Assembly: GCA_964468405.1 (NCBI GenBank) | Contig: CAYXTC010000012.1 | Coordinates: 1 to 18,756, forward strand | Length of the DNA: 18,756 bases | Reading direction: 5' to 3' | Source: CAYXTC01 sp964468405 | GTDB lineage: Bacteria > Patescibacteriota > Minisyncoccia > Minisyncoccales > GWA2-38-27 | In this document: in pieces, positions 7,057-15,316 of the stretch | Layout of the letters: every line of letters starts with the position of its first letter | Numbering within the stretch: the first letter of the stretch is position 1 | The notes under the pieces: generated by a model | What the model was told of the DNA's origin: nothing | Seen by the model: only the letters and a program-made list of their open reading frames with translations | Database searches by the model: none | Position numbers and translations under genes: made by a program

Positions 7057-8034
7057 ATGACAGAAATATTGGTTGTTGGGTACGGAAACATAGGCAGAGG
7101 AGTGTTAACTTCTCTGGATCGAGTTCCGGACATGAAATTAGCAGGGATTGCCACTCGAAGAGCCGAAGCCGTGAAAGAGAAGGTCGGTGATGGGATAAAT
7201 GTTATCCCTTTCTCGGATCTGGATCCTTTTCGTCATCCTGCAGATGTTGCTATCCTTTGCGGCGGCTCTAAAGAAGATCTTCCCAGCCAGGGACCCGATC
7301 TGATTCAGAAGTATAATACAGTGGACAGTTTTGATACTCACGCCAATATTCCTGATTACTGGAAGAAAATGGATGTCTTAGCGAAAGAATCTGGCCACGT
7401 CGCTATAGTCTCTGCTGGATGGGATCCCGGCATCTTTTCTATCGCCAGGATAGCATTTGAATCTTTTCTGCCTGACGGTATTACCTATACTTTTTGGGGA
7501 GAGGGCGTCAGTCAAGGTCATTCCGACGCTGCAAGAAAGGTGGAAGGAGTTAAAGACGCCAGGCAATATACTGTCCCCCTGCCTGAGGTTTTAGAAAAAG
7601 TAAGAGGAGGAGAAGAAGTTGATTCTTACCCTGCTTTTATGCACAAACGGGTTGTCTACGTTGTGTCAGAACCTGGGACGGACGAAGAGAAGATAAGGCG
7701 GGAAATTGTTTCCATGCCTCACTACTTCGATCCCTATGATACAACGGTTATCTTTATCACGCCGGAAGAGATGGAAAAAGATCATTCGAACTTTCCTCAC
7801 GGCGGCCATGTTATAAGGAGCGGGATTACAGGAGAAGGCAACAAAGAGCAAGTTGAATTCTCTTGCTCCTTGGAAAGCAATCCTGAGTTCACGGGCAGCG
7901 TGCTTGTGGCTTGTGCCAGGGCTGTGGCGGGTCTTCGGAAGGAAGGCAGATCGGGTGCCTTCACTATGGACCAGATTCCACCCTGTTATTTTTCCGAGCA
8001 CGACTCTTCTTATTTAAGAGAAGTGCACCTTTAA
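7057..8034 (+). CDS. ddh: meso-Diaminopimelate D-dehydrogenase
   Basis: This 325-residue enzyme catalyses the reversible NADP-dependent oxidative deamination of meso-diaminopimelate at its D-centre, giving L-2-amino-6-oxopimelate (tetrahydrodipicolinate). Run in reverse it is the one-step dehydrogenase branch of lysine synthesis. The N-terminal Rossmann motif is VVGYGNIGRGV (6-16). Family-specific motifs follow: DSFDTHANIPDYW (90-102), GWDPG (121-125), WGEGVSQGHSDAAR (147-160), then GVKDARQYT and FPHGGHVIRSG. Length matches the ~320-330 of known Ddh enzymes. Together with lysA it would turn tetrahydrodipicolinate into lysine in two steps, or supply meso-DAP for peptidoglycan. No dapA or dapB is in the window. 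A strong terminator follows directly. Confidence 0.93.
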   Translation: MTEILVVGYGNIGRGVLTSLDRVPDMKLAGIATRRAEAVKEKVGDGINVIPFSDLDPFRHPADVAILCGGSKEDLPSQGPDLIQKYNTVDSFDTHANIPDYWKKMDVLAKESGHVAIVSAGWDPGIFSIARIAFESFLPDGITYTFWGEGVSQGHSDAARKVEGVKDARQYTVPLPEVLEKVRGGEEVDSYPAFMHKRVVYVVSEPGTDEEKIRREIVSMPHYFDPYDTTVIFITPEEMEKDHSNFPHGGHVIRSGITGEGNKEQVEFSCSLESNPEFTGSVLVACARAVAGLRKEGRSGAFTMDQIPPCYFSEHDSSYLREVHL

Positions 8035-8042
8035 ACGATTTT

Positions 8043-8074
8043 AAAGCGGGTTTAATCACAACCCGCTTTTTTTT
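8043..8074 (+). terminator. Rho-independent terminator after ddh
   Basis: A perfect 10-bp stem, AAAGCGGGTT (8043-8052) with AACCCGCTTT (8060-8069), encloses a 7-base loop and runs into a T tract (8067-8074). It starts 8 bp after the ddh stop. It closes the lysA-ddh unit and separates it from murA. Confidence 0.9.
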
Positions 8075-8081
8075 ATAATGC

Positions 8082-8110
8082 TTGTCATTTATTCTATTTT
8101 GAATTAAGAT
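8082..8110 (+). promoter_or_regulatory. Promoter of the murA operon
   Basis: -35 TTGTCA (8082-8087, 5/6), 17-bp spacer, -10 TAAGAT (8105-8110, 4/6), just after the terminator. The predicted start is near 8117, about 5 bases before ATG 8122, so the murA message would be nearly leaderless; no Shine-Dalgarno is present. A TATAAT at 8074-8079 is another possible -10, but its -35 would fall inside the terminator. Confidence 0.55.
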
Positions 8111-8121
8111 AGTATATAAAG

Positions 8122-9435
8122 ATGGCTGAAAAATTCGCAATAAAAGGGGGTAAGCAACTTAGGGGAGAGGTAGAGGTAAGGGGAGCCAAAAACTCAGCCC
8201 TTCCGATTCTTGCTGCCACCATATTAACCGACAAACCTTGTATAATTGGTAATCTGCCTCTGATTCAGGATGTTTTTAGAATGCTGGAGGTAATCGAAAG
8301 TTTAGGTGCTGACATCACTTGGTTAGAAGAAAGAAAGGTGAAAATAAGGTGTACTAATATTAAAGTTGACAATATTCCCTTTGAAACGGTTGCCAGGTTT
8401 CGTGGGTCTATTCTTATCCTTGGCGCTCTTTTAGCGCGGTTTGATAGAGTAGAGATTCCCCCTCCTGGAGGGTGTCTTATCGGGGCCCGTCCTCTAGATA
8501 CTCACCTAGACGCTTTTTCTCAACTTGGGGTAGACGTTGAAGTAAAAGATGGCCTTTTTTCTTTTAAAAAAGGAGAAATGTCAGAGGGCTCTTTTGAAAC
8601 CTTGGAATTTTTTAAAAGGAAGCAAAAAGAAAAGAATTTGAAAGAGGTGGTGCTTAAAGAATTTAGTGTTACTGCTACAGAGAATGCTCTTTTATTCTCT
8701 TCTTTGAATGAAAACAAGATTTTGATGAAGGTGACAGATCAGGACTATCAGGTCCAGGAATTAATAGAAGTTTTGAAAGAAATGGGGGTTGAGGTGGAGA
8801 TTAAGAAATGCCACACTCTGGAAACACAGGGGAGAAACGAATTAAAAGGTTTTGAATATACCATCAAGCCAGACCCCATTGAGACGGGAACCTTTATGGT
8901 CGCCGCCCTAGCCACCCGTGGAGAGGTTGTTATCAAAAAGGCTGCCGTTTCTTTTTTGGATCTTTTTCTCAAAAGACTCTACGACTCCGGGGCTAAATTT
9001 AAAATTATTAAAGAAGACGAACTTAAAGTTTTTCCCTCTCAGAATATTAAAATAGATAAGATACAAAGTCTTCCTTATCCCGGGATTCACAGTGACCTGC
9101 AGCCGGAGCTAGGGGTCTTGGCAACCCAGACTGAGGGAGCCACCCTGATTCACGATCCTCTCTACGAAGGAAGATTGAAATATTTGGAAGAATTGAATAA
9201 AATGGGGGCTGATATTATCTTTTGCGATCCCCACAGGGCCATAGTCAGCGGGCCTACTCCGCTAAAAGGCATAGAGATTCCGAGTCTTGACTTGAGAGCA
9301 GGCGCCGCCCTGATTATCGCAGGATTAATTGCAGAGGGGGAAACAATAATAAATAATATTTATCAAATCAGCCGGGGATATGAAAAGATAGCAGACCGGC
9401 TTCGGTCTCTAGGGGCGGATATTAAAGAAATTTAA
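8122..9435 (+). CDS. murA: UDP-N-acetylglucosamine 1-carboxyvinyltransferase
   Basis: MurA transfers enolpyruvate from PEP to UDP-GlcNAc, the first committed step of peptidoglycan synthesis in the cytoplasm. The product has 437 residues, slightly above the usual 417-430. Seen: the substrate Lys-Asn in GAKNSALP (K23, N24); the catalytic loop PPPGGCLIGARPLDTH with Cys at 118, the fosfomycin-reactive residue; SVTATENALLF; IHSDLQPELG holding the catalytic Asp; and DLRAGAALIIAGL with the conserved Arg. The extra length is a charged Lys/Glu-rich insert at about residues 157-178, just before the SVTATEN motif. The Cys loop predicts fosfomycin sensitivity. It leads the long downstream gene run, and mreB follows 3 bp after its stop. 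Confidence 0.95.
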   Translation: MAEKFAIKGGKQLRGEVEVRGAKNSALPILAATILTDKPCIIGNLPLIQDVFRMLEVIESLGADITWLEERKVKIRCTNIKVDNIPFETVARFRGSILILGALLARFDRVEIPPPGGCLIGARPLDTHLDAFSQLGVDVEVKDGLFSFKKGEMSEGSFETLEFFKRKQKEKNLKEVVLKEFSVTATENALLFSSLNENKILMKVTDQDYQVQELIEVLKEMGVEVEIKKCHTLETQGRNELKGFEYTIKPDPIETGTFMVAALATRGEVVIKKAAVSFLDLFLKRLYDSGAKFKIIKEDELKVFPSQNIKIDKIQSLPYPGIHSDLQPELGVLATQTEGATLIHDPLYEGRLKYLEELNKMGADIIFCDPHRAIVSGPTPLKGIEIPSLDLRAGAALIIAGLIAEGETIINNIYQISRGYEKIADRLRSLGADIKEI

Positions 9436-9438
9436 GAT

Positions 9439-10446
9439 ATGTTTGTAAAAAAAATTGGTATTGATTTAGGAACCTGCAACTCCATTGTCTTTACTGCCAA
9501 GAAGGGGGTGGTACTAGATGAGCCTTCTGTCGTTGCTGTTGCCTTTGAAGAGAACAAGATTATGGCAGTAGGGCAGGAAGCAAAAGAAATGACAGGAAGA
9601 ACCCCGGATACTATTAAGGTTTACAGGCCCCTAAAAGACGGAGTAATAGCAGATTACAGAATTACAGAGGCGATGTTGCGCTATTTTATCGAAAAGGCCT
9701 GTGGCAAGATAAGAATTTTCAAGCCCGAATTATTGGTTGGTATTCCGGCAGGTATTACCTCTACCGAAAGAAGGGCTGTCATCGAAGCAGGCATGGCAGC
9801 AGGAGCAAAGGCTGTTTATGTCGCCAAAGAGCCCGTGTTGGCTGCTATCGGAGCAGGGATTCCTATTAATTCGTGTTCTGGACACATGATAATTGATATA
9901 GGGGGAGGGACTACAGAAATTGCAGTGATATCTTTAGGAGGAATTGTTACCTGGAGCTCTCTAAGGGTAGCAGGAGATAAAATGGATTATGCTATTTCCG
10001 ACTATATTAAGGAAAAACATAATTTGGCTATTGGTGAACAGACCGCAGAAGAGTTAAAAATTAAAATAGGCACAGCTCTTCCCCAAAAGAAAGTAGAGGA
10101 ATTAGAAATTAGGGGGAGGGATTTGGCCTCGGGTTTGCCTAAAAATATTAAAATTTCCTCCAACGAAGTTTGCGAGGCCATTAAAGAGAGACTTTCTGAA
10201 ATTATTCAAGTGGTAAAAAAAGTGTTAAGAGAAACCCCCCCTGAGCTTTCCGCAGATATTATGGACAAGGGAATGGTCCTTTCTGGAGGAGGAGGGTTGC
10301 TTAATAATCTGGATCAACTAATTACTCAGAATACCGGAGTTCCTTGTTTTGTTGCAGAGGATTCCCTGCTCTGCGTGGCTAAGGGGACGGGGACGGTTCT
10401 TGATAATTTGGAGGCTTACAAGAGAAGTGTAATGACAAAAAAATAG
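9439..10446 (+). CDS. mreB: MreB-like actin homolog, first copy (divergent)
   Basis: MreB polymerises on ATP and guides cell-wall synthesis and rod shape. Actin-fold motifs are present: phosphate-1 IGIDLGTCNS (6-15), phosphate-2 IDIGGGTTEIAV (152-163), and the adenosine motif VLSGGGGLLNN near the C-terminus. Length is 335 residues. Compared with the second copy in this window it starts directly with MFVKKIGIDLG. It therefore lacks the N-terminal stretch that often forms the membrane-binding amphipathic helix. It also has KEP (130-132) where the second copy and typical MreB have EEP. These differences suggest a specialised paralog. Its place beside murA fits a cell-wall role. holB starts 4 bp after its stop. 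Confidence 0.9.
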   Translation: MFVKKIGIDLGTCNSIVFTAKKGVVLDEPSVVAVAFEENKIMAVGQEAKEMTGRTPDTIKVYRPLKDGVIADYRITEAMLRYFIEKACGKIRIFKPELLVGIPAGITSTERRAVIEAGMAAGAKAVYVAKEPVLAAIGAGIPINSCSGHMIIDIGGGTTEIAVISLGGIVTWSSLRVAGDKMDYAISDYIKEKHNLAIGEQTAEELKIKIGTALPQKKVEELEIRGRDLASGLPKNIKISSNEVCEAIKERLSEIIQVVKKVLRETPPELSADIMDKGMVLSGGGGLLNNLDQLITQNTGVPCFVAEDSLLCVAKGTGTVLDNLEAYKRSVMTKK

Positions 10447-10450
10447 TATT

Positions 10451-11380
10451 GTGTTTGTCGGTCATCAAAAACAATGGCGCCTTTTAGAAAACAGCCTTGA
10501 GAGAAAAAAACTTCCTCATGCCCTTTTGTTCTACGGGCAGGAGAAAGTCGGCAAAAAGAAATTAGCCCTTGATCTGGCCAAATATATTAACTGTCAGGGC
10601 TCAGAAAAACCCTGTAATAGTTGCAGAAACTGTCAGGATATAGAAAAAGGAATTTTCCCGGATTTTGTCTTAATAGGGCCCGCTCCAAAGCAGGCCAGAA
10701 TCCAAATAGCAGAGATTAGGGATGCTGTTAAAAAACTATCGCTTAAACCCTATTCTTCTTCTATGAGGATTGCCGTGATTGATCAGGCTCACCTTATGAC
10801 AGCAGATGCCCAAGGATGTTTTCTTAAGTTTTTGGAAGAGCCAAAAGGGGACTCTTTAATAATATTAATAACCGAATATCCGGAAACTCTTCTTCCTACT
10901 ATTCGTTCCAGGATTCAGAAAATAGGTTTTTATCCGGTCGATTCTTCTGAAATTAAGAAATATCTTCAAAAGAAAGGAGTGAACGAGAAGAGGGCAGAGA
11001 CCCTTTCTCTGGTTTGCGGAGGGAAAACCGGGATAGCCTGCGATCTTTTGGAAAATCCTGATATTTTAGAGAAGAGGAAGAACTTTATTAAAGATCTTGT
11101 TTTTTTGAGCAAAGGGGATATGGCAGCGAAATTTAATTATGCCAAGGATCTTTTTAAGAATTCAGAAAGCGGGTTGCAGGAGATTTTAGACGCCTGGATG
11201 CGCTATCTAAGGAAAATCCTTTTAGCCGAAGTTGTTGAGGGGAAAAAAGATAACCTTTTAAAATATTCTTTGTCGGAATTAAGAAAAATAATATCGCTAA
11301 TTCAACAGACAAAATTTCTGGTTTCAACCACAAACGTTAATCCCAGATTGGCCTTTGAAATTTTGTTAATGGAGATGTAA
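10451..11380 (+). CDS. holB: DNA polymerase III delta' subunit
   Basis: A 309-residue clamp-loader AAA+ protein that helps load the sliding clamp. The N-terminus LPHALLFYGQEKVGKKKLAL holds a degenerate P-loop: GQEKVGKK with Lys where Ser/Thr is needed, so ATP hydrolysis is unlikely, as expected for delta'. A zinc module of four Cys follows (C-X6-C-X2-C-X2-C: the Cys of INCQ, then PCNSCRNC). RIAVIDQAHLMTADAQGCFLKFLEEP is the Walker B/sensor region. The usual Ser-Arg-Cys motif reads SRI (TIRSRIQ). The start is GTG 10451, 4 bp after mreB; the first residues MFVGHQKQW match the family (FxGHxxxxxxL). DnaX (gamma/tau) is less likely because of the length and P-loop. frr follows 2 bp later. Confidence 0.88.
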   Translation: MFVGHQKQWRLLENSLERKKLPHALLFYGQEKVGKKKLALDLAKYINCQGSEKPCNSCRNCQDIEKGIFPDFVLIGPAPKQARIQIAEIRDAVKKLSLKPYSSSMRIAVIDQAHLMTADAQGCFLKFLEEPKGDSLIILITEYPETLLPTIRSRIQKIGFYPVDSSEIKKYLQKKGVNEKRAETLSLVCGGKTGIACDLLENPDILEKRKNFIKDLVFLSKGDMAAKFNYAKDLFKNSESGLQEILDAWMRYLRKILLAEVVEGKKDNLLKYSLSELRKIISLIQQTKFLVSTTNVNPRLAFEILLMEM

Positions 11381-11382
11381 CT

Positions 11383-11937
11383 ATGTATAAAGAAATAATA
11401 GAGAAAATTAAACCCGAATTAGAAAAAACATTAGAGCACTTAAGGGGGGAGACCAGGAGGTTGAGAACGGGGCATGCCACCCCTTCTCTTGTCGAAGACA
11501 TAGAGGTAAATTGTTTTGGCAGCAAAATGCCTCTGAAGCAGCTGGCTGCGATATCTACTTCAGGCCCCAGACAAATAGTAATACAACCCTGGGACGATTC
11601 CTATATCCAATCCATCGAGGAGGCTATTTCCAAATCTGACCTGGGCGCCTCGCCGGTAGTAGATAAAAACATTATTAGAATATCTCTTCCGGAACTAAAC
11701 GAAGATTACAGAAAAGAACTTCTTAAATTGTTATCTGAAAAGAAAGAAGAAGCCCGGCAAACTATTAGAAGGTGGCGGGAGGAAGCCTGGAAGGAGGTTC
11801 AGGAAAAGACAGAGGCGGGGGAGATAAGGGAAGACGATAAATTCAGGGCGAAGGAAGAACTACAGAAATTAATAGATGAGCATAACCAAAAGGCCGAAAA
11901 AGTTGTAGAAAGTAAAAAGAAAGAAATATCAGATTAA
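11383..11937 (+). CDS. frr: Ribosome recycling factor
   Basis: RRF works with EF-G to split post-termination ribosomes. The 184-residue length is exact for the family. Seen are the helix with LRGETRRLRTGHATPSLVED, the beta domain MPLKQLAAISTSGPRQIVIQPWD, and LGASPVVDKNIIRISLPELNEDYR. The second half is a long charged helical region that closes the three-helix bundle. A weak Shine-Dalgarno-like GGAGATG lies inside the end of holB. The stop codon is directly followed by the ATG of rseP with no gap, so coupling is likely. Confidence 0.96.
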   Translation: MYKEIIEKIKPELEKTLEHLRGETRRLRTGHATPSLVEDIEVNCFGSKMPLKQLAAISTSGPRQIVIQPWDDSYIQSIEEAISKSDLGASPVVDKNIIRISLPELNEDYRKELLKLLSEKKEEARQTIRRWREEAWKEVQEKTEAGEIREDDKFRAKEELQKLIDEHNQKAEKVVESKKKEISD

Positions 11938-13020
11938 ATGACCATTATTCTAATTACAATTATTTCTCTTGTTCTTCTTTTGATTTTTCACGAGTCGGGC
12001 CATTTTCTTTTAGCCAAGATGTTTGGTGTGAAGGTGCCAGAATTCGGCTTGGGATACCCTCCTCGTCTTGTTGGGAAGAAGATCGGGAAAACGCTTTATT
12101 CTTTAAACCTTATACCTTTTGGTGCTTTTGTTAAAATATACGGACAGGAAAAAAAGATCGATAGCCCCGAAAGTTTCTCCACCAAGCCTTTCTGGCAGAA
12201 AGCCCTTATCATTTTGGGCGGGGTTATAAGTTTTTGGATTGTCGCCGCTGTCCTTTTGTCTATTGTAATGTATATGGGAGTGCCCACGGTTGTGGAGGAT
12301 GCAGCCGAAGGCGGTCTGGTGGGGCCTAAGGTCCAAGTAGTAAACATTGCTCCGGATTCTCCTGCCTCGGAAGCAGGGTTGGAAATCGGCGATATAATTA
12401 AAGGGATATCTGTGTCGGGTAGTTTCTATCCGACAGACAAAGTAGAACAGGTGCAGAATATAATTGAAGAAAGTAAGGGAGAAGAAATATCTTTAAAAAT
12501 CTTCAGAGGAAACGAGGAGATAGAGCCCTCTTTAACTCCTAGGACCTCGCCTCCCGAAGGAGAGGGAGCGATAGGGGTGGCCCTTCTTAGGACCGCTCTC
12601 AAGTCTTATCCTTGGTATTTGGCCCCTGTCGAAGGAATAAAGGCCACAGGGAATTTAACAGTAGTCATAATTCAGTCATGGGGCATGACCTTCTCCAGTT
12701 TGTTTGGCGGAGAGGGCCTCCCGCCTGGCGTAGAAGTGAGGGGTATAGTGGGTATTTTCGATCTATTTGCACAGGCTGGCGCTCTTGGGGCGGCTTACTT
12801 TTTGCAATTGGTAGCCATAATAGCCATACACCTTGCTTTAATTAACGCTCTCCCCATTCCCGCCCTAGACGGAGGATGGCTTGCTTTCCTCGCCATAGAA
12901 AGAATAACAGGCAAGTCCTTAAACCAGAAAGTGGTTCAAGGCATTAGCGGCGCCTTCTTTATTCTCTTAATAATTTTAATGGTTTGGATTACTATCAATG
13001 ATGTAGCCAGGCTCTTCTAA
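11938..13020 (+). CDS. rseP: RseP/site-2-protease family intramembrane metalloprotease
   Basis: A 360-residue site-2 protease that cleaves membrane-embedded segments, typically of anti-sigma factors or leftover signal peptides. The zinc motif HESGH (H18, E19, H22) lies in the first membrane helix. A second helix follows at roughly residue 85-105 (ALIILGGVISFWIVAAVLLS). A PDZ-like domain covers about 125-200 (APDSPASEAGLEIGDIIKGI). The third zinc ligand is in NALPIPALDGG near residue 308, followed by a last membrane helix near the C-terminus (AFFILLIILMVWI). All catalytic parts are intact. No rseA or sigE-type partner is in the window. It sits between frr and proS, an order frequent in Parcubacteria. 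Confidence 0.93.
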   Translation: MTIILITIISLVLLLIFHESGHFLLAKMFGVKVPEFGLGYPPRLVGKKIGKTLYSLNLIPFGAFVKIYGQEKKIDSPESFSTKPFWQKALIILGGVISFWIVAAVLLSIVMYMGVPTVVEDAAEGGLVGPKVQVVNIAPDSPASEAGLEIGDIIKGISVSGSFYPTDKVEQVQNIIEESKGEEISLKIFRGNEEIEPSLTPRTSPPEGEGAIGVALLRTALKSYPWYLAPVEGIKATGNLTVVIIQSWGMTFSSLFGGEGLPPGVEVRGIVGIFDLFAQAGALGAAYFLQLVAIIAIHLALINALPIPALDGGWLAFLAIERITGKSLNQKVVQGISGAFFILLIILMVWITINDVARLF

Positions 13021-13024
13021 GCAA

Positions 13025-14269
13025 ATGAAACAGTCAAAACTTTTTTTCAAAACAGTTAAGAAAGTTTCCAAAGAAACTGCAGTTCCTTCCCATAAACTTT
13101 TGGTTCGGGGCGATTTTATTTCTCAACTTTCCGCCGGCCTTTACAGTCTTTTGCCCTTAGGATTGAGAGTCCATAGAAAAGTGGAGGGCATAATCAGGGA
13201 TGAGTTGAATAAAATAGGATCTCAGGAAGTTTATCTGCCTGCTCTCCAGCCTAAAGAAATCTGGCTTAAAAGCGGCAGATGGGACAGCATGGATCCCCCT
13301 TTGTTTAAATTGAAAGACAGGCACAAGAAAGAGTTTGCTCTGGGCTCTACTCACGAAGAAGTAATTGCTGACTTGGCCAAAACCAGGATTCAGTCCTACA
13401 AAGACCTTCCTCTTGCCCTTTACCAGATTCAAACAAAATTTCGTAATGAAATGCGTTTTACCGGCGGCATGCTCAGGGCCAGGGAGTTTGTGATGAAAGA
13501 CTTATATAGTTTTCACGGGGATAGAAAAAGCCTGGATAGTTTTTTTGAAAAAGTACTTTTTGCTTATGATAATATCTTTAGAAGGTGCGGCACGCCGGTT
13601 CTTAAAAGCGAAGCCTCGGGCGGCGTCTTTACCAAAGAAAAAAACTATGAGTTTCAGGTAGTGTCAGATTCTGGGGAAGACAAAATTATCTATTGTCCCA
13701 AGTGCGGCTGGGCTACAAATTTAGAGGTGGCTGAGGTGAAAAAAGAAGAGAAATGTCCTAACTGTTCAGGTAAACTTACAGATGCTAAGTCAATTGAAGT
13801 AGCCCATACTTTTAAACTTGGAGATAAGTACTCTGCCCCGCTCAGTGTTTATTTCACAGACAAAAAGGCGAACAAAAAACCTGTGTTAATGGGATGTTAT
13901 GGAATAGGAATAGGTAGGCTTGTGGCCACTATTGTGGAGCGTAACCACGATAAAGACGGTATTGTTTGGCCCAAAGAAGTAGCGCCTTTTGATATCCATC
14001 TGGTTTCTCTGGGAGGAGATGAGGTAGAGCAAAAAGCAGAGAAACTTTATAAAGATTTACAGGGAAGGGAAATAGAAGTACTGTATGACGATAGAGAAGA
14101 AATAGCGGCAGGTGAAAAACTGGTGGAATCAGATCTTATCGGCATTCCTGTAAGGATAGTAGTAAGCAAAAAGAGCATTAACAAAGGATCATTTGAGGTT
14201 ACAGAGAGAGGAGGAAAGACCTCGCTGGTTAAATTTAATAAAATCTTAGAATATACAAAAAAGTGTTAG
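13025..14269 (+). CDS. proS: Prolyl-tRNA synthetase, short form lacking the editing domain
   Basis: A class II synthetase that charges tRNA-Pro. Motif 1 region is EVYLPALQP (69-77); motif 2 FRNEMRFTGGMLRAREFVMKD (139-159); motif 3 GCYGIGIGRLVATIVE (290-305). The C-terminal anticodon-binding domain starts near residue 325 (FDIHLVSLGG) and has EVLYDDREEIAAGEKL. Typical bacterial ProRS has ~570 residues with a ~180-residue INS editing domain between motifs 2 and 3. This one has 414, and in that position carries only a short four-Cys zinc-ribbon-like insert (C224, C227, C244, C247). Mis-charged Ala-tRNA-Pro therefore cannot be cleared in cis. The last 7 bases overlap the next mreB gene. Confidence 0.95.
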   Translation: MKQSKLFFKTVKKVSKETAVPSHKLLVRGDFISQLSAGLYSLLPLGLRVHRKVEGIIRDELNKIGSQEVYLPALQPKEIWLKSGRWDSMDPPLFKLKDRHKKEFALGSTHEEVIADLAKTRIQSYKDLPLALYQIQTKFRNEMRFTGGMLRAREFVMKDLYSFHGDRKSLDSFFEKVLFAYDNIFRRCGTPVLKSEASGGVFTKEKNYEFQVVSDSGEDKIIYCPKCGWATNLEVAEVKKEEKCPNCSGKLTDAKSIEVAHTFKLGDKYSAPLSVYFTDKKANKKPVLMGCYGIGIGRLVATIVERNHDKDGIVWPKEVAPFDIHLVSLGGDEVEQKAEKLYKDLQGREIEVLYDDREEIAAGEKLVESDLIGIPVRIVVSKKSINKGSFEVTERGGKTSLVKFNKILEYTKKC

Positions 14270-15315
14270 ACAAACTTTTATCCCATCTTTCATACGACAT
14301 AGCCATTGATTTGGGCACTGCCACCTCTCTTGTTTATATCAAAGGAAGAGGGATTGTTATTAACGAACCCTCGGTTGTTGCTATTAATCAAAAGACGGGA
14401 CAGGTTTTGGCCATTGGAGAAGAGGCGAGGAGGATGGTTGGAAGAACCCCTGCCCACATTACAGCCACCAGGCCCCTAGTAGACGGTGTAGTGTCTGACT
14501 TTGAAGTAACAGAACAGATGCTTAAGTATTTTATTGACAAAGTGCATAAGAGAAAGTTTCTGCTCGGTCCGAGACCCCGTGTTATAGTCGGCATTCCTTA
14601 CGGGGTCACTGAAGTGGAGAAAAAGGCTGTTTGTGACGCAACTAAGAATGCAGGGGCCAGAGAGGTTTTCTTGATAGAAGAACCCATGGCAGCCGCCATT
14701 GGCGCCAGGATGCCGGTGCAGGAGGCCAACGGAAACTTTGTTGTGGATATCGGAGGGGGGACCACTGAAGTAGCAGTAATCTCCTTGGGCGGTGTTGTTA
14801 TCGCAAAAAGTTTAAGAGTGGCAGGAGATCGTCTTAATGAAGATATTGTCAATTTTGCTCAGGAAGAATACAAACTTCTTATAGGGCTTAGGGTTGCAGA
14901 GAAGATCAAGATAGGAATAGGATCTGCCTATCTCCAGAAAGAGAAAAAAGAACTTCCAATGAGGGGAAGAAATCTTGTTACCGGTTTGCCTGAAGAGGTG
15001 TGGATTTCAAGTACGGATGTCAGGAAAGCCCTTGAAAAATCCATAAAGCAAATCGTCTCTGCTATAAAAGATACTGTCGAAGAGACTCCTCCGGAACTTC
15101 TAGCCGATATTATGTCCCACGGGATTTATCTGGCAGGAGGAGGAAGCCTGTTAAGGGGGCTGGATACTTTGATTCAGGAAGAGACTAAAATACCGGTAAA
15201 GCTTATTGAAGATCCCATGACTGCAGTAGTCCGAGGAGCCGGCATGGTTTTAGAAGATCTTGATACTTTGAGGGAAGTGTTGGCCGAAACAGAACAATTA
15301 GAGCCACCTCGATAA
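14263..15315 (+). CDS. mreB: MreB actin homolog, second copy (canonical)
   Basis: A 350-residue MreB. Phosphate-1 is IAIDLGTATS (13-22), phosphate-2 VDIGGGTTEVAV, and the adenosine motif YLAGGGSLLRGLD. IEEPMAAAIGARMP is the canonical catalytic region. Residues 1-12 (MLDKLLSHLSYD) form a short N-terminal segment like the membrane-binding helix of well-studied MreBs. This makes it the more likely main cell-shape protein of the two. It starts at GTG 14263 inside the end of proS, overlapping 7 bases, so translation is probably coupled; no other start fits the conserved N-terminus better. No mreC or mreD follows; gatC starts 1 bp after the stop. Confidence 0.93.
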   Translation: MLDKLLSHLSYDIAIDLGTATSLVYIKGRGIVINEPSVVAINQKTGQVLAIGEEARRMVGRTPAHITATRPLVDGVVSDFEVTEQMLKYFIDKVHKRKFLLGPRPRVIVGIPYGVTEVEKKAVCDATKNAGAREVFLIEEPMAAAIGARMPVQEANGNFVVDIGGGTTEVAVISLGGVVIAKSLRVAGDRLNEDIVNFAQEEYKLLIGLRVAEKIKIGIGSAYLQKEKKELPMRGRNLVTGLPEEVWISSTDVRKALEKSIKQIVSAIKDTVEETPPELLADIMSHGIYLAGGGSLLRGLDTLIQEETKIPVKLIEDPMTAVVRGAGMVLEDLDTLREVLAETEQLEPPR

Positions 15316-15316
15316 C

